Positions 51,837 through 61,237 of a stretch of DNA of 64,000 nt are shown piece by piece. Both the position numbers and the translations under genes were made by a program. The stretch comes from an uncultured Sphingomonas sp. (GTDB lineage: Bacteria; Pseudomonadota; Alphaproteobacteria; Sphingomonadales; Sphingomonadaceae). The DNA lies in the NCBI GenBank assembly GCA_913776255.1, contig CAJYLV010000008.1:62001-126000 (forward strand), given 5' to 3'. Under the pieces are notes generated by a model, which had not been told where the DNA came from, searched no databases, and saw nothing but the letters and a program-made list of their open reading frames with translations. Numbering within the stretch: the stretch's first letter is position 1; every line of letters starts with the position of its first letter.

Positions 51837-53455
51837 TGGCCACCGGCGTCACCGCCAACCGTGCGGAGCTGATCGCGATCGCCAATTCGGTCGCTTCGGA
51901 GAAGATGATCGACAAGGCGATCGTCATCGAGGCGATGGAGGATGCGATCCAGCGCGCCGCCCGCACGCGCTACGGCCAGGAAATGGACATCCGGGCCAAG
52001 CTGGACCCGAACAACGGCGACCTGCGACTGTGGCGCGTCGTCGAGGTGGTCGAGCTCGTCGACGACATCTACAAGCAGGTCGACGTCAACGGCGCGCAGA
52101 AGCTGCAGCCGGGCGCGAGCGTCGGCGACTATCTGGTCGATCCGCTGCCGCCGATCGAATTCGGCCGCATCCAGGCGCAGGCCGCCAAGCAGACGATCTT
52201 CCAGAAGGTCCGCGATGCCGAGCGCGAGCGCCAGTATGAAGAGTTCAAGGAGCGCGCCGGCGAGATCATCACCGGCGTCGTCAAGCGCGTCGAGTTCGGC
52301 CATATCGTCGTCGACCTGGGCCGCGCCGAGGGTGTCATCCGCCGCGACCAGCAGATCCCGCGCGAAGTGGTGCGCGTCAACGACCGCATCCGCTCGCTGA
52401 TCCTGAAGGTGGTGCGCGAGAATCGCGGCCCGCAGATCTTCCTGAGCCGCGCGCATCCCGACTTCATGAAGAAGCTGTTCGCGCAGGAAGTGCCCGAGAT
52501 CTACGACGGCATCATCGAGATCAAGGCCGCCGCGCGCGATCCGGGCAGCCGCGCCAAGATCGGCGTCATCTCGCACGATTCGAGCATCGACCCGGTCGGC
52601 GCGTGCGTCGGCATGAAGGGCAGCCGCGTGCAGGCGGTGGTGCAGGAGATGCAGGGCGAGAAGATCGACATCATCCCGTGGTCGCCCGACACCGCGACCT
52701 TCGTCGTCAATGCGTTGCAGCCGGCGAACGTCGCGCGCGTGGTGATCGACGAGGAAGAGGATCGCATCGAGGTGGTCGTCCCCGACGATCAGCTCAGCCT
52801 CGCGATCGGGCGTCGCGGCCAGAACGTGCGGCTCGCCAGCCAGTTGACCGCCAAGGCGATCGACATCCTGACCGAGACCGACGCCAGCGAGAAGCGTCAG
52901 CAGGAGTTCGTCAAGAATTCCGAGACCTTCCAGAACGAGCTGGATGTCGACGAGACGCTGGCGCAGCTGCTGGTCGCCGAGGGCTTCGGCGCGCTGGAAG
53001 AGGTCGCCTATGTCGAGCTCGACGAGCTGGCCGGGATCGAAGGCTTCGACGAGGATCTCGCGCAGGAGCTGCAGAGCCGGGCGCAGGAGGCGCTCGACCG
53101 CCGCGAACAGGCCAATCGCGAGGAGCGGCAGGCGCTGGGCGTCGAGGATGCGCTGGCCGAGCTGCCATATCTGACCGAGGCGATGCTGGTCACGCTCGGC
53201 AAGGCCGGGATCAAGACGCTCGACGATCTCGCCGATCTGGCGACCGACGAGCTGGTCGAGAAGAAGCGCGCCGAGCCGCGCCGCCGCAACGACGATGCGC
53301 CGCGCCGCACCGATCGCCCGGAAAACAAGGGTGGCGTGCTGGGCGAATATGGTCTGAGCGAAGAGCAGGGCAACGAAATCATCATGGCCGCGCGCGCGCA
53401 CTGGTTCGACGACGAGCCGGCTGCCGAGCAGGCGTCGGAGGATCAGGACGCCTGA
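51836..53455 (+). CDS. nusA: Transcription termination/antitermination factor NusA
   Basis: A 539-residue factor. N-terminal RNA-polymerase-binding domain (MATGVTANRAELIAIANSVA), S1 domain near 135-200 with GHIVVDLGRAEGVIRRDQ, KH domains near 240-350 with GVISHDSSIDPVGACVGMKG and LAIGRRGQNVRLASQLT, and acidic C-terminal repeats. It controls pausing, termination and rRNA antitermination. TGATG couples it with rimP and, at its 3' end, with the tautomerase gene. Confidence 0.97.
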   Translation: MATGVTANRAELIAIANSVASEKMIDKAIVIEAMEDAIQRAARTRYGQEMDIRAKLDPNNGDLRLWRVVEVVELVDDIYKQVDVNGAQKLQPGASVGDYLVDPLPPIEFGRIQAQAAKQTIFQKVRDAERERQYEEFKERAGEIITGVVKRVEFGHIVVDLGRAEGVIRRDQQIPREVVRVNDRIRSLILKVVRENRGPQIFLSRAHPDFMKKLFAQEVPEIYDGIIEIKAAARDPGSRAKIGVISHDSSIDPVGACVGMKGSRVQAVVQEMQGEKIDIIPWSPDTATFVVNALQPANVARVVIDEEEDRIEVVVPDDQLSLAIGRRGQNVRLASQLTAKAIDILTETDASEKRQQEFVKNSETFQNELDVDETLAQLLVAEGFGALEEVAYVELDELAGIEGFDEDLAQELQSRAQEALDRREQANREERQALGVEDALAELPYLTEAMLVTLGKAGIKTLDDLADLATDELVEKKRAEPRRRNDDAPRRTDRPENKGGVLGEYGLSEEQGNEIIMAARAHWFDDEPAAEQASEDQDA

Positions 53456-53685
53456 TGCCGTTCGTATCGATCCGACTGGCCGGCGCGGCGACGCGCGAGC
53501 AGAAAGCGGCGATCGTGGCCGACGTCACGACGTCGCTGGTCACGCGGCTGGGCAAGAACCCGGCCGCGGTGCAGATCGTGATCGAGGAAGTGTCGACCGA
53601 GAATTATGGTGCGGGCGGCCAGTTGCTGGCCGACCGCGACGCGCCCGTTGCCAAGGGAGACGCGCATGCGGACCCCCGACAATGA
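53455..53685 (+). CDS. 4-oxalocrotonate tautomerase-like protein
   Basis: A 76-residue protein beginning M-P-F-V-S-I-R, so that Pro1 after Met removal is the catalytic base. RLAGAATREQKAAIVADVT and VQIVIEEVSTENYGAGGQ fit the small tautomerase family, whose members are 60-80 residues. It is wedged between nusA (TGATG overlap) and ylxR (20-base overlap), an unusual place in this otherwise conserved cluster. The substrate is unknown. Confidence 0.85.
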   Translation: MPFVSIRLAGAATREQKAAIVADVTTSLVTRLGKNPAAVQIVIEEVSTENYGAGGQLLADRDAPVAKGDAHADPRQ

Positions 53686-54400
53686 GACGCTAGACGCCGC
53701 TCCCGAGCGTTCCTGCATCCTTACCCGCGAGCGCGCGTCGCCCGCGGCGCTGATCCGGCTGGCGCTCGCCCCCGACGGGCGGGTGCTGCCGGACGTGCGC
53801 GCCAGGGCACCGGGGCGCGGTGCTTGGATCGGGGTCGACCGCGCCGAACTCGAACAGGCGATCGCCAAGGGCAAGCTGCGCGGCGCGCTCGCGCGGGCGT
53901 TCAAGACCGGCGAGGTCACGATCCCCGACGATCTGCCCGCGCTGATCGCCGCCGCGCTGGAACGCAACGCGCTCGACCGGCTCGGGCTGGAATCGCGTGG
54001 CGGGACGATCCTGACCGGCGCGGAGCGGATCGAGACCGCCGCGCGATCGGGCAAGCTCCACGCGCTCTACCATGCCGCCGACGCCGCCGAGGACGGCTGC
54101 CGCAAGCTGGCGCAGGCGTGGCGCGTCGGGTCCGATCGCGAAGGTTCCGACGTCAGGGGCTTGGCACTGCCGGTGGCGCGCCCCATATTGTCGTTGGCGC
54201 TGGGCCGCGAAAATGTGGTACACATTGGCGTCATCGACCGCGCTGCGGCCAAACGACTCAGCGAAGCGCTCGATCGTTGGCTGCACTTTATCGGCCCTGA
54301 TCTGAATACAGCACCTTGCGCTACGGCCGCGCAAGGCGCATCGGCGCCCGGCATTGCCGGGGCGACCGCTACCGGCCGTGAGACTGCACGAGGAATTTGA
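53666..54400 (+). CDS. YlxR-domain RNA-binding protein with L7Ae-like C-terminal part
   Basis: A 244-residue fusion. The N-terminal YlxR (DUF448) domain contains ERSCILTRERASPAALIRLA and RAPGRGAWIGVDRAEL. The C-terminal part, LGLESRGGTILTGAERIETA followed by KLHALYHAADAAEDG, is an L7Ae/YlxQ-like RNA-binding domain. In many bacteria ylxR and ylxQ are separate genes. Members between nusA and infB may assist RNA metabolism. The ATG at 53666 follows AAGGGAGA. It ends where infB begins. Confidence 0.9.
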   Translation: MRTPDNETLDAAPERSCILTRERASPAALIRLALAPDGRVLPDVRARAPGRGAWIGVDRAELEQAIAKGKLRGALARAFKTGEVTIPDDLPALIAAALERNALDRLGLESRGGTILTGAERIETAARSGKLHALYHAADAAEDGCRKLAQAWRVGSDREGSDVRGLALPVARPILSLALGRENVVHIGVIDRAAAKRLSEALDRWLHFIGPDLNTAPCATAAQGASAPGIAGATATGRETARGI

Positions 54401-57199
54401 GTGAGCGAGACCGACAACGACAAGCCGAAACTCGGAATGCGCCAGCCGCTGGGGCTCAAGCGCACGGTCGAGACCGGCAAGGTGAAGCAGAGCTTCAGCC
54501 ACGGCCGTAGCAATACGGTGGTGGTCGAGGTGAAGCGTCGCCGCGTGCTCGGTCCGCAAGGCGGTGCGCCCGAGGCGGCGACCCCGGCGCCCGAGCCGAC
54601 GCCCGCCCCCGCGGCGCCGGTCACGCCGGCGCGCCCCGCGCCGCGCCCGCCGGTCTCGAACGAGACTCCGCAGGAGCGCCAGGCGCGTCTGCTGCGCGAG
54701 GCCGAGGACCAGCGGATGCACACGCTGGAGGAAACCCGCCGCCGCGAGGACGCCGAGCGTCAGCGCGCCGCAGAGGAGGAGCGTCGCCGCGCCGAAGAGC
54801 GTGCGCGGGCCGAGGCCGAGGCCGCCGCCAAGGCCGCCGAGCCGGCCCCCGCGCCTGCGCCCGCCGCACCCGAACCGGTCGCCGCGCAGCCGGCGCCCGA
54901 GCCGACGCCGGCTCCTGCACCGGTCGAGGCCGCTGCGCCCGCCCCCGCGCCGACGCCTGCCCCGGCTCCGGCCGCAGCAGCGACCCCGGCACCGACGCCC
55001 GCGCCTGCGCCCCGTCCTGCCCCGACGCCGGCTCCCGCCCCGGCGCCGGCCCCTGCGCCGACGCTGGCGCTGGGCCGCGACCCGTCGATGCCGGCGCCGC
55101 GCCGCTTCTCGCCGGTCGCGCGTCCCGAGATTCCCAAGCCGCAGCCCAAGCCGGCCCCGGCGCCCACCCCCACGCCGACCCCGGCAACGTCGAACGCGTC
55201 GGCCGGTGGCGGCAGCAACGCGCCGCGCAGCCTGCCCAGCGGTCAGGCGACCCCGCGCAACAACACGCCGGCGCGTCCGCAGCAGCGTGACCGCAAGGGT
55301 GACGAGCGCCGCGGCGGCAAGCTGACCGTCAATCGCGCGCTCAACGAGGATGGCGCGCGCGCGCGCAGCCTCGCGGCGCTGAAGCGCGCCCGCGAGAAGG
55401 AGAAGCGTGGCTTCGGCGGCCCGCGCGAGCCGCAGGCCAAGCAGGTCCGCGACGTGCAGGTGCCGGAGGCGATCACGGTGCAGGAACTCGCGAACCGCAT
55501 GGCGGAGCGCGGTGCCGATCTGGTCAAGACGCTGTTCAAGATGGGCATGCCCGTCACGATGACGCAGACGATCGACCAGGATACCGCCGAGCTGCTGGTG
55601 ACCGAATTCGGCCACAACATCGTCCGCGTGTCGGATTCGGACGTCGATCTCGCGATCGACACCACCGAGGATGCGCCCGAGACGCTGCAGACGCGCCCGC
55701 CGGTCGTGACGATCATGGGCCATGTCGACCACGGCAAGACCTCGCTGCTCGACGCGCTGCGCGGCACCGACGTCGTGCGCGGCGAGGCCGGTGGCATCAC
55801 CCAGCATATCGGCGCCTATCAGGTCACGCTGAAGGACAAGTCGAAGATCACCTTCCTCGACACGCCGGGCCACGAGGCGTTCACCGCCATGCGCGCGCGT
55901 GGTGCCGACGTCACCGACATCGTGGTGCTGGTGGTCGCCGCCGACGACGGGCTGATGCCGCAGACGATCGAGGCGATCAACCACACCAAGGCGTCGGGCA
56001 AACCGATGATCGTGGCGATCAACAAGATCGACAAGCACGAGGCGAACGCGCAACGCGTCCGCGAGCGGCTGCTCGAGCACGACATCCAGGTCGAGATGAT
56101 GGGCGGCGAGACGCAGGACGTCGAGGTTTCCGCGCTCAAGAAGATCGGGCTCGACGAGCTGATCGAGAAGATCCAGCTCCAGGCCGAACTGCTCGACCTG
56201 AAGGCGAACCCGGATCGCGCCGCCGAGGGCAGCGTGATCGAGGCCAAGCTCGACAAGGGCCGTGGTCCAGTCGCGACCGTGCTGGTGACGCGCGGCACGC
56301 TGCGGGTCGGCGACGTGTTCGTCGTCGGCGCGGAGAGCGGCAAGGTGCGTGCTCTGGTCGACGACAAGGGGCGTCAGCTCAAGGCGGCGGGTCCGTCGAT
56401 GCCGGTCGAGGTGCTCGGCCTGTCGGGCACGCCATCGGCGGGCGACCAGTTGCAGGTCGTCGAGAACGAGCAGCGCGCCCGCGAGGTCGCGGAATATCGC
56501 CAGAGCGTGCTCACGCAGAAGCGCACGACCTCGGCGCCGACCAGCCTCGAGAACATGTTCTCGGCGCTGCGCGCGAACGCCGCGATCGAATATCCGCTGG
56601 TCGTGAAGGCGGATACGCAGGGCACGGTCGAAGCGATCGTCGCGTCGATCAACAAGATCTCGACCGATCTGATCCGCGCGCGGGTGCTGCACTCGGGCGT
56701 CGGCGGGATCACCGAGAGCGACGTGACGCTGGCAGGCGCCAGCGGCGCGCCGATCATCGGCTTCCACGTCCGCGCCAATGCCAAGGCGCGCGAGATCGCC
56801 GAGCGGCAGAAGGTGGCGTTGAAGTATTACGACGTCATCTACGACCTGATCGACGAGATTCGCGCCGGCATGGCGGGCGAGCTCGGGCCGGAGGCGTTCG
56901 AGACCGTCGTCGGTCGTGCGGAGATCCGCGAGGTCTTCTCGGCGGGCAAGCACGGCAAGGCCGCCGGTCTGCTCGTCACCGAGGGCGTCATCCGCAAGGC
57001 GCTCAAGGCGCGCATCACGCGCAACGACGTCATCATCTACAATGGTGAGATCGCGTCGCTGCGCCGCTTCAAGGACGACGTGCCGGAAGTGCGCGCCGGT
57101 CTGGAGTGCGGCGTGACATTCACGCAGAACTTCGTCGACATCAAGGCCGGGGATTATCTCGAAACCTTCGAGGTCGAACTGCGCGAGCGCACGCTGTAA
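54401..57199 (+). CDS. infB: Translation initiation factor IF-2
   Basis: A 932-residue GTPase that places initiator tRNA on the ribosome. The start is the GTG at 54401, directly after the ylxR stop. Residues about 50-280 form a low-complexity Pro/Ala-rich linker with (AP)n runs and a charged coiled coil. The G domain near 430-600 holds [17 protein letters not shown] and NKIDKHEAN; domains II-IV follow. The linker varies in length between species. Confidence 0.97.
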   Translation: MSETDNDKPKLGMRQPLGLKRTVETGKVKQSFSHGRSNTVVVEVKRRRVLGPQGGAPEAATPAPEPTPAPAAPVTPARPAPRPPVSNETPQERQARLLREAEDQRMHTLEETRRREDAERQRAAEEERRRAEERARAEAEAAAKAAEPAPAPAPAAPEPVAAQPAPEPTPAPAPVEAAAPAPAPTPAPAPAAAATPAPTPAPAPRPAPTPAPAPAPAPAPTLALGRDPSMPAPRRFSPVARPEIPKPQPKPAPAPTPTPTPATSNASAGGGSNAPRSLPSGQATPRNNTPARPQQRDRKGDERRGGKLTVNRALNEDGARARSLAALKRAREKEKRGFGGPREPQAKQVRDVQVPEAITVQELANRMAERGADLVKTLFKMGMPVTMTQTIDQDTAELLVTEFGHNIVRVSDSDVDLAIDTTEDAPETLQTRPPVVTIMGHVDHGKTSLLDALRGTDVVRGEAGGITQHIGAYQVTLKDKSKITFLDTPGHEAFTAMRARGADVTDIVVLVVAADDGLMPQTIEAINHTKASGKPMIVAINKIDKHEANAQRVRERLLEHDIQVEMMGGETQDVEVSALKKIGLDELIEKIQLQAELLDLKANPDRAAEGSVIEAKLDKGRGPVATVLVTRGTLRVGDVFVVGAESGKVRALVDDKGRQLKAAGPSMPVEVLGLSGTPSAGDQLQVVENEQRAREVAEYRQSVLTQKRTTSAPTSLENMFSALRANAAIEYPLVVKADTQGTVEAIVASINKISTDLIRARVLHSGVGGITESDVTLAGASGAPIIGFHVRANAKAREIAERQKVALKYYDVIYDLIDEIRAGMAGELGPEAFETVVGRAEIREVFSAGKHGKAAGLLVTEGVIRKALKARITRNDVIIYNGEIASLRRFKDDVPEVRAGLECGVTFTQNFVDIKAGDYLETFEVELRERTL

Positions 57200-57213
57200 T
57201 CGACTGTAACTAG

Positions 57214-57317
57214 CCCTCTCCCCTGCGGGGAGAGGGTCGGGTGAGGGGGCGACACGGACGCTGGTCTCGGTGAGACCCCCTCCCCCCACCCCGCCCCTCT
57301 GCCCGGAGGGGAGAGGG
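57214..57317. repeat. REPIN-like palindromic pair, family A, between infB and rbfA
   Basis: Arms CCCTCTCCCCTGCGGGGAG and CCCCTCTGCCCGGAGGGGAG about a GTGAGACC-containing spacer. The right arm ends GGGGAGAGGGAG 9 bases before the rbfA ATG, so the repeat supplies the ribosome binding site. Confidence 0.88.
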
Positions 57318-57326
57318 AGATCGTCA

Positions 57327-57710
57327 ATGACCGACAAGCCAGAAAAATCCGTTCGCACGCTGCGCGTCGGCGAGCAGGTCCGGCACATCCTGTCGGAAAT
57401 CCTCCAGCGCGGCGACGTGCACGACGAGACGCTCGCCAGCCATATGGTGAGCGTCACCGAAGTGCGGATGTCGCCAGACCTGCGCCATGCGACGGTGTTC
57501 GTGAAGCCGCTACTCGGCAAGGACGAGGAAGCGGTGCTCAAGGCGCTGCGCACCAATACCGCCTATCTTCAGCGTGAGGTCGCGACGCGCGTGAAGATGA
57601 AATATGCCGCGCGGCTCAAGTTTCTGGCCGACGAGAGCTTCGACGAGGGCAGCCACATCGACGCGCTGCTGCGCCGCCCCGAGGTGGCGCGCGATCTTGA
57701 CGGGGAATGA
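57327..57710 (+). CDS. rbfA: Ribosome-binding factor A
   Basis: A 127-residue 30S maturation factor. [38 protein letters not shown] and [16 protein letters not shown] are typical. It binds pre-16S rRNA near helix 1. The ATG at 57327 is used because the upstream frame consists of repeat sequence. Its ribosome binding site lies in the family A repeat. It is followed by the VapBC-like pair instead of truB. Confidence 0.95.
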   Translation: MTDKPEKSVRTLRVGEQVRHILSEILQRGDVHDETLASHMVSVTEVRMSPDLRHATVFVKPLLGKDEEAVLKALRTNTAYLQREVATRVKMKYAARLKFLADESFDEGSHIDALLRRPEVARDLDGE

Positions 57711-57731
57711 GGTAAGACGCATCTTACCGGC

Positions 57732-58010
57732 ATGAACGCCTATACGAAGCTCTCAGCCAAGGGGCAGGTGGTCGTGCCGAAGGCAACGCGGGACCGGCTC
57801 GGATGGGTCGCAGGCACCGATCTCGAACTGATCGAGTCCGGCGATGGCGTGACATTGCGTCCGCGGCGCTCTGGCAAGACACTTACTCCGGAAAAGGCGG
57901 TCGAAATCTTCCGAAGCCTGTACCAACATGAAGGCCCGCCCGTTTCGTTAAACGAAATGACAGCTTCGGCGGCACTCATGGCATCCGGTGAGGACGTCAT
58001 TGAGGAATGA
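57732..58010 (+). CDS. AbrB/SpoVT-type antitoxin (VapB-like)
   Basis: A 92-residue protein with an N-terminal swapped-hairpin AbrB domain: TKLSAKGQVVVPKATRDRLG and GTDLELIESGDGVTLRPR. The C-terminus should bind and block the toxin. The stop overlaps the toxin start by ATGA, as usual for such pairs. AbrB antitoxins repress their own promoter, which could lie in the 22 bases after rbfA or inside rbfA. Codon use is less GC-biased than in rbfA, suggesting later arrival. Confidence 0.87.
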   Translation: MNAYTKLSAKGQVVVPKATRDRLGWVAGTDLELIESGDGVTLRPRRSGKTLTPEKAVEIFRSLYQHEGPPVSLNEMTASAALMASGEDVIEE

Positions 58011-58399
58011 GGGCCGTGGATACCAACATCCTCGTGCGCTGGTTGACGCGCGATGACCCTGCGCAGATTCCGATCGCCGATCGCGTTATGGCTGAACCGG
58101 TCTTCGTGGCGCACACCGTCCTTCTCGAACTCGCGTGGGTTCTGGGCGGGCGCACGTACCGCCTTGATCGCGCGCGGCTGGTCGTAGCCTTGCGCGCGCT
58201 CATCGACACGAAGACGGTGTATATCGCCGACGAAGAAGCGGTGCGTTGGGCAATCGAGCGGTTCGCGGCGGGTGGCGATATTGCCGACATGCTCCACCTG
58301 ACGTCACTTCATGGCTGCAGCGCGTTCGTCAGCTTCGAACATCGCCTGCAGGAGCGCGCCGGACCGCAGGCGCCGCTGCGCATCGAACAGCCCGCCTGA
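58007..58399 (+). CDS. PIN-domain ribonuclease toxin (VapC-like)
   Basis: A 130-residue PIN protein. The first acidic residue is in AVDTNILVRWLTRDDP, the Glu in VLLELAWVLGG, and a late Asp in GGDIADMLHLT with a closing FVSFEHRL. VapC toxins cut tRNA or rRNA; the target here is unknown. It pairs with the upstream AbrB antitoxin, and its own TGA overlaps the tdk start (TGATG). Confidence 0.88.
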   Translation: MRAVDTNILVRWLTRDDPAQIPIADRVMAEPVFVAHTVLLELAWVLGGRTYRLDRARLVVALRALIDTKTVYIADEEAVRWAIERFAAGGDIADMLHLTSLHGCSAFVSFEHRLQERAGPQAPLRIEQPA

Positions 58400-58983
58400 T
58401 GGCCAAGCTCTATTTCTACTATGCCAGCATGAACGCCGGCAAGTCGACCAACCTGCTGCAAGCCGACTTCAACTATCGCGAGCGCGGGATGGCGACGATG
58501 CTGTTCACCGCGGCGGTCGACGATCGCTTTGCGGCGGGGACGATCGCGTCGCGGATCGGGCTGTCCGCGCCCGCGACGATGTTCGACGCGACGACCGACA
58601 TCGCCGCTTGTGCGCTGCGACGCCACGCCGAGACGCCGCTCGCCTGCGTGCTGGTCGACGAGGCGCAGTTCCTCACGGCAGCACAGGTCGATCAGCTCGC
58701 CGCGCTGGCGGATCGCGCGGGAATACCGGTGCTCGCTTACGGGCTGCGTACCGATTTCCGCGGCGCGCTGTTCGAGGGATCGGCACGGTTGCTGGCGCTG
58801 GCGGACTCGCTGGTCGAGATCAAATCGGTGTGCGCCTGCGGGCGCAAGGCGACGATGAACCTGCGTGTCGATGCCGAAGGCCGCCCCGTCGCGGAGGGGC
58901 GACAGACCGAGATCGGCGGTAACGATCGGTATGTGGCGCTGTGTCGCCGGCATTTCGGCGAGGCGTTGGGCCACGCCGACTGA
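58399..58983 (+). CDS. tdk: Thymidine kinase
   Basis: A 194-residue type II thymidine kinase for the thymidine salvage pathway. P-loop YYASMNAGKSTNLLQ; the catalytic DEAQFL; the lasso-loop with Zn ligands VCACGRKATMNLR and ALCRRHF. Length agrees with E. coli Tdk (205). It overlaps the toxin stop by one base (TGATG), so it is translated on the same mRNA as the vapBC-like pair. Confidence 0.95.
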   Translation: MAKLYFYYASMNAGKSTNLLQADFNYRERGMATMLFTAAVDDRFAAGTIASRIGLSAPATMFDATTDIAACALRRHAETPLACVLVDEAQFLTAAQVDQLAALADRAGIPVLAYGLRTDFRGALFEGSARLLALADSLVEIKSVCACGRKATMNLRVDAEGRPVAEGRQTEIGGNDRYVALCRRHFGEALGHAD

Positions 58984-59006
58984 CGCCGTTCGGCTTGCGG
59001 CCATTG

Positions 59007-59086
59007 CCGTCATCCCGGGCTTGACCCGGGCTCCCACTCTCTACAGCCAGGGATGAAAGCGGGACCATGGATCAAGCCCGAGGCAC
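59007..59086. repeat. REPIN-like palindromic pair, family C, copy 4
   Basis: Arms CATCCCGGGCTTGACCCGGG and ATGGATCAAGCCCGAGGC about a spacer, in the 154-base gap between tdk and the M50 protease. The right arm is partly degraded. Confidence 0.65.
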
Positions 59087-59137
59087 GCCGATCGTTCCTC
59101 CTAGCCATCCCCCCGCCCCCGCCCTATCTGCGCGGGC

Positions 59138-59827
59138 ATGAACCCGAACGGCATCATCTGGTCGGCGGCGATCTGGATCATCCCGCTCGTCATCGCGATC
59201 GTCTTCCACGAGGTCGCGCATGGCCTGGCCGCCCGCGCGCTCGGCGATCCGACCGCGCAGGAGCAGCGGCGGCTGTCGCTCAACCCGCTGCGCCACGTCG
59301 ATCCGATCGGCACCGTCGCGCTGCCGCTGATTCTAGCGATCGCGAAGGCGCCGGTGTTCGGCTGGGCGAAGCCGGTGCCGGTCGACGCGCGCCGCCTCCC
59401 GCACCCGCGTCGGGACATGATGCTTGTCGCGCTCGCCGGGCCGGGATCGAACCTCGTGCTGGCGCTGGTCGGCGCGGTGCTGCTGGGGCTGTTCACGCGC
59501 GACATCTATGGCGTCGCGCCGGGGAGCGTCAGCGCGTTCGTCGCGGCGAACCTGCTCAACTTCGTCCTCATCAACGTCTTTCTCGCGATCTTCAACCTGA
59601 TCCCGCTGCCACCCTTTGACGGCGGACATGTGGTGGCCGGTTTGCTTCCGGAACGGCTGGCGCAGCGCTGGGACGGCCTGGCGCGCTTCGGCTTTCCATT
59701 GCTCATCGTCCTGCTGCTGGTGCTGCCATGGCTGGTGCCCGGCGCGAACATCGTCCAGCGACTGGTCGCGCCGCCTGCGCAGGCGCTCGCCGATTGGTAT
59801 CTCGCGTTGGCGGGAGCGATCGGCTGA
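59138..59827 (+). CDS. Site-2 protease family (M50) membrane metalloprotease
   Basis: A 229-residue integral membrane protein. The zinc site is FHEVAHGLAARALGDP (HExxH) with the third ligand in PPFDGGHVVAG. The segment SLNPLRHVDPIGTVALPLIL is typical of the short cytoplasmic-type M50 group lacking PDZ domains. The target is unknown. It overlaps truB by one base (TGATG) and belongs to the same operon. Confidence 0.92.
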   Translation: MNPNGIIWSAAIWIIPLVIAIVFHEVAHGLAARALGDPTAQEQRRLSLNPLRHVDPIGTVALPLILAIAKAPVFGWAKPVPVDARRLPHPRRDMMLVALAGPGSNLVLALVGAVLLGLFTRDIYGVAPGSVSAFVAANLLNFVLINVFLAIFNLIPLPPFDGGHVVAGLLPERLAQRWDGLARFGFPLLIVLLLVLPWLVPGANIVQRLVAPPAQALADWYLALAGAIG

Positions 59828-60726
59828 TGACGCTGCACGGATGGTTGATCCTCGACAAGCCGCTCGGGCTCGGCTCGACGCAGGGCGTCTCGGCAGCGAA
59901 GCGTGGTTTACGCACCGGCGGCTATGGCAAGGCCAAGGTCGGGCATGGCGGGACGCTCGATCCGCTCGCCACCGGCGTGCTGCCGATCGCGATCGGCGAG
60001 GCGACCAAGCTGGCCGGGCGGATGCTCGACAGCGACAAGGTCTATGATTTCACGATCCGCTTCGGCGAGCAGACCGACACGCTCGACGCCGAGGGCAAGG
60101 CGATCGCGACCAGCGACGCGCGCCCTACTGCGGCGGCACTGGAAGCGATCCTGCCGCGCTTTACCGGCCCGATCGCGCAGGTGCCGCCCGCCTATTCGGC
60201 GCTGAAGGTCGACGGCCAGCGCGCCTATGACCTCGCGCGCGCGGGCGAGGAGGTGGTACTGGCGACGCGCGACGTGACGATCCATGCGCTGACGCTCGCC
60301 CCCGCGCCCGGCGACGATCCCTTGCAGGAGGCGACGCTCACCGCGCATGTCTCCAAGGGCACGTACATCCGCAGCCTCGCGCGCGACATCGCGCTGGCGC
60401 TCGGCACGGTCGGCCATGTCACCTATCTGCGCCGCACGAAGGCCGGGCCGTTCACGCTCGATCAGGCGATTACGCTGGACAAACTGGACGAAGTCGCTAA
60501 GGCGCGCAGCCTTGAACACTCTCTCCTGCCATTGAGCGCAGGGCTGGACGACATCCCGGCTCTCGCACTCACACCCGACCAGGCAGGGGCGCTCCGTCAG
60601 GGGCGTGTACTGGCCGGGATCGCCGCCGACGACGGTCAGGCCTTTGCCATGCTGGGGGAAATGCCCGTCGCACTGGTCGAGGTGGAGCAAGGCTCCGTTC
60701 GCGTCGTCCGTGGCTTCAACCTGTAG
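59827..60726 (+). CDS. truB: tRNA pseudouridine(55) synthase
   Basis: A 299-residue enzyme that makes pseudouridine 55 in the T loop of tRNAs. The catalytic Asp is in [16 protein letters not shown]; the start [16 protein letters not shown] and the [13 protein letters not shown] motif are intact, and a PUA-like C-terminus ends the protein. It overlaps the M50 gene stop. rpsO follows 20 bases later, as in most proteobacteria. Confidence 0.96.
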   Translation: MTLHGWLILDKPLGLGSTQGVSAAKRGLRTGGYGKAKVGHGGTLDPLATGVLPIAIGEATKLAGRMLDSDKVYDFTIRFGEQTDTLDAEGKAIATSDARPTAAALEAILPRFTGPIAQVPPAYSALKVDGQRAYDLARAGEEVVLATRDVTIHALTLAPAPGDDPLQEATLTAHVSKGTYIRSLARDIALALGTVGHVTYLRRTKAGPFTLDQAITLDKLDEVAKARSLEHSLLPLSAGLDDIPALALTPDQAGALRQGRVLAGIAADDGQAFAMLGEMPVALVEVEQGSVRVVRGFNL

Positions 60727-60746
60727 AAGATGTCGTAGGAACCTAT

Positions 60747-61016
60747 ATGTCGATTACCGCAGAACGCCGTCAGGAAGTCATCAAGGACAATGCCCGCGCC
60801 GAAGGCGACACCGGTTCGCCCGAGGTCCAGGTCGCGATCCTGACGGAGCGGATCAAGAACCTGACCGAGCACTTCAAGGGCCACGCCAAGGACAACCATT
60901 CGCGTCGCGGCCTGCTGATGATGGTCAACAAGCGGCGTTCGCTGCTCGACTATCTCCGCAAGAAGGACGGTGAGCGTTATCTGGCGCTCATCGCGAAGCT
61001 CGGTCTCCGCAAGTGA
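60747..61016 (+). CDS. rpsO: 30S ribosomal protein S15
   Basis: An 89-residue primary rRNA-binding protein of the 30S subunit. [20 protein letters not shown], the [19 protein letters not shown] segment and [20 protein letters not shown] are standard. A good terminator follows, then pnp, the normal partner. Confidence 0.98.
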   Translation: MSITAERRQEVIKDNARAEGDTGSPEVQVAILTERIKNLTEHFKGHAKDNHSRRGLLMMVNKRRSLLDYLRKKDGERYLALIAKLGLRK

Positions 61017-61021
61017 CAAAC

Positions 61022-61050
61022 AAGGGCGGCTCAAAAGGCCGCCCTTTTTT
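61022..61050 (+). terminator. rpsO: Rho-independent terminator after rpsO
   Basis: AAGGGCGGC and GCCGCCCTT about TCAAAAG form a strong stem followed by a run of six T. It should reduce read-through into pnp. Confidence 0.9.
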
Positions 61051-61143
61051 GTCACCCCGGCGCAGGCCGGGGTCCAGCAAGTGCGGGCGCGGGAGCGCTC
61101 TTCCAGCCGCTGGAGCTGGACCCCGGCCTTCGCCGGGGTGACG
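61051..61143. repeat. REPIN-like palindromic pair, family D, copy 2
   Basis: Arms GTCACCCCGGCGCAGGCCGG and CCCCGGCCTTCGCCGGGGTG about a spacer with AGCGGCTGG. It follows directly after the rpsO terminator and precedes pnp. Confidence 0.8.
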
Positions 61144-61201
61144 ACGGAGGAGGACAATCCGGTCCGCTTCCACGGAGCCGCTACTGGCTCACACGCAGGC
61201 C

Positions 61202-61222
61202 CCCCGGTGATCCGCACCGGGG
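61202..61222 (+). promoter_or_regulatory. pnp: Leader hairpin just before pnp
   Basis: CCCCGGTG (61202-61209) and CACCGGGG (61215-61222) pair around ATCCG. The 3' arm abuts the ribosome binding site GGAG (61221-61224). In E. coli the pnp leader hairpin is cut by RNase III for autoregulation; a similar role here is inference. Confidence 0.45.
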
Positions 61223-61237
61223 AGTGAAGGAAATGAT

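Noticed and set aside
51797..53401. A 534-codon minus-strand frame opposite nusA
   Set aside because: Shadow of NusA; its Asp/Leu-rich pattern arises from the complement of common codons.
57270..57326. rbfA extended upstream to 57270
   Set aside because: The added residues ([16 protein letters not shown]) are translated repeat sequence; the ATG at 57327 has the correct RbfA N-terminus and a ribosome site.
53690..57556. A very long open frame (1288 codons) antisense to ylxR, infB and rbfA
   Set aside because: In DNA this rich in GC, antisense frames stay open by codon bias. The sense strand holds IF-2 with all motifs; the antisense product is low-complexity and matches nothing.
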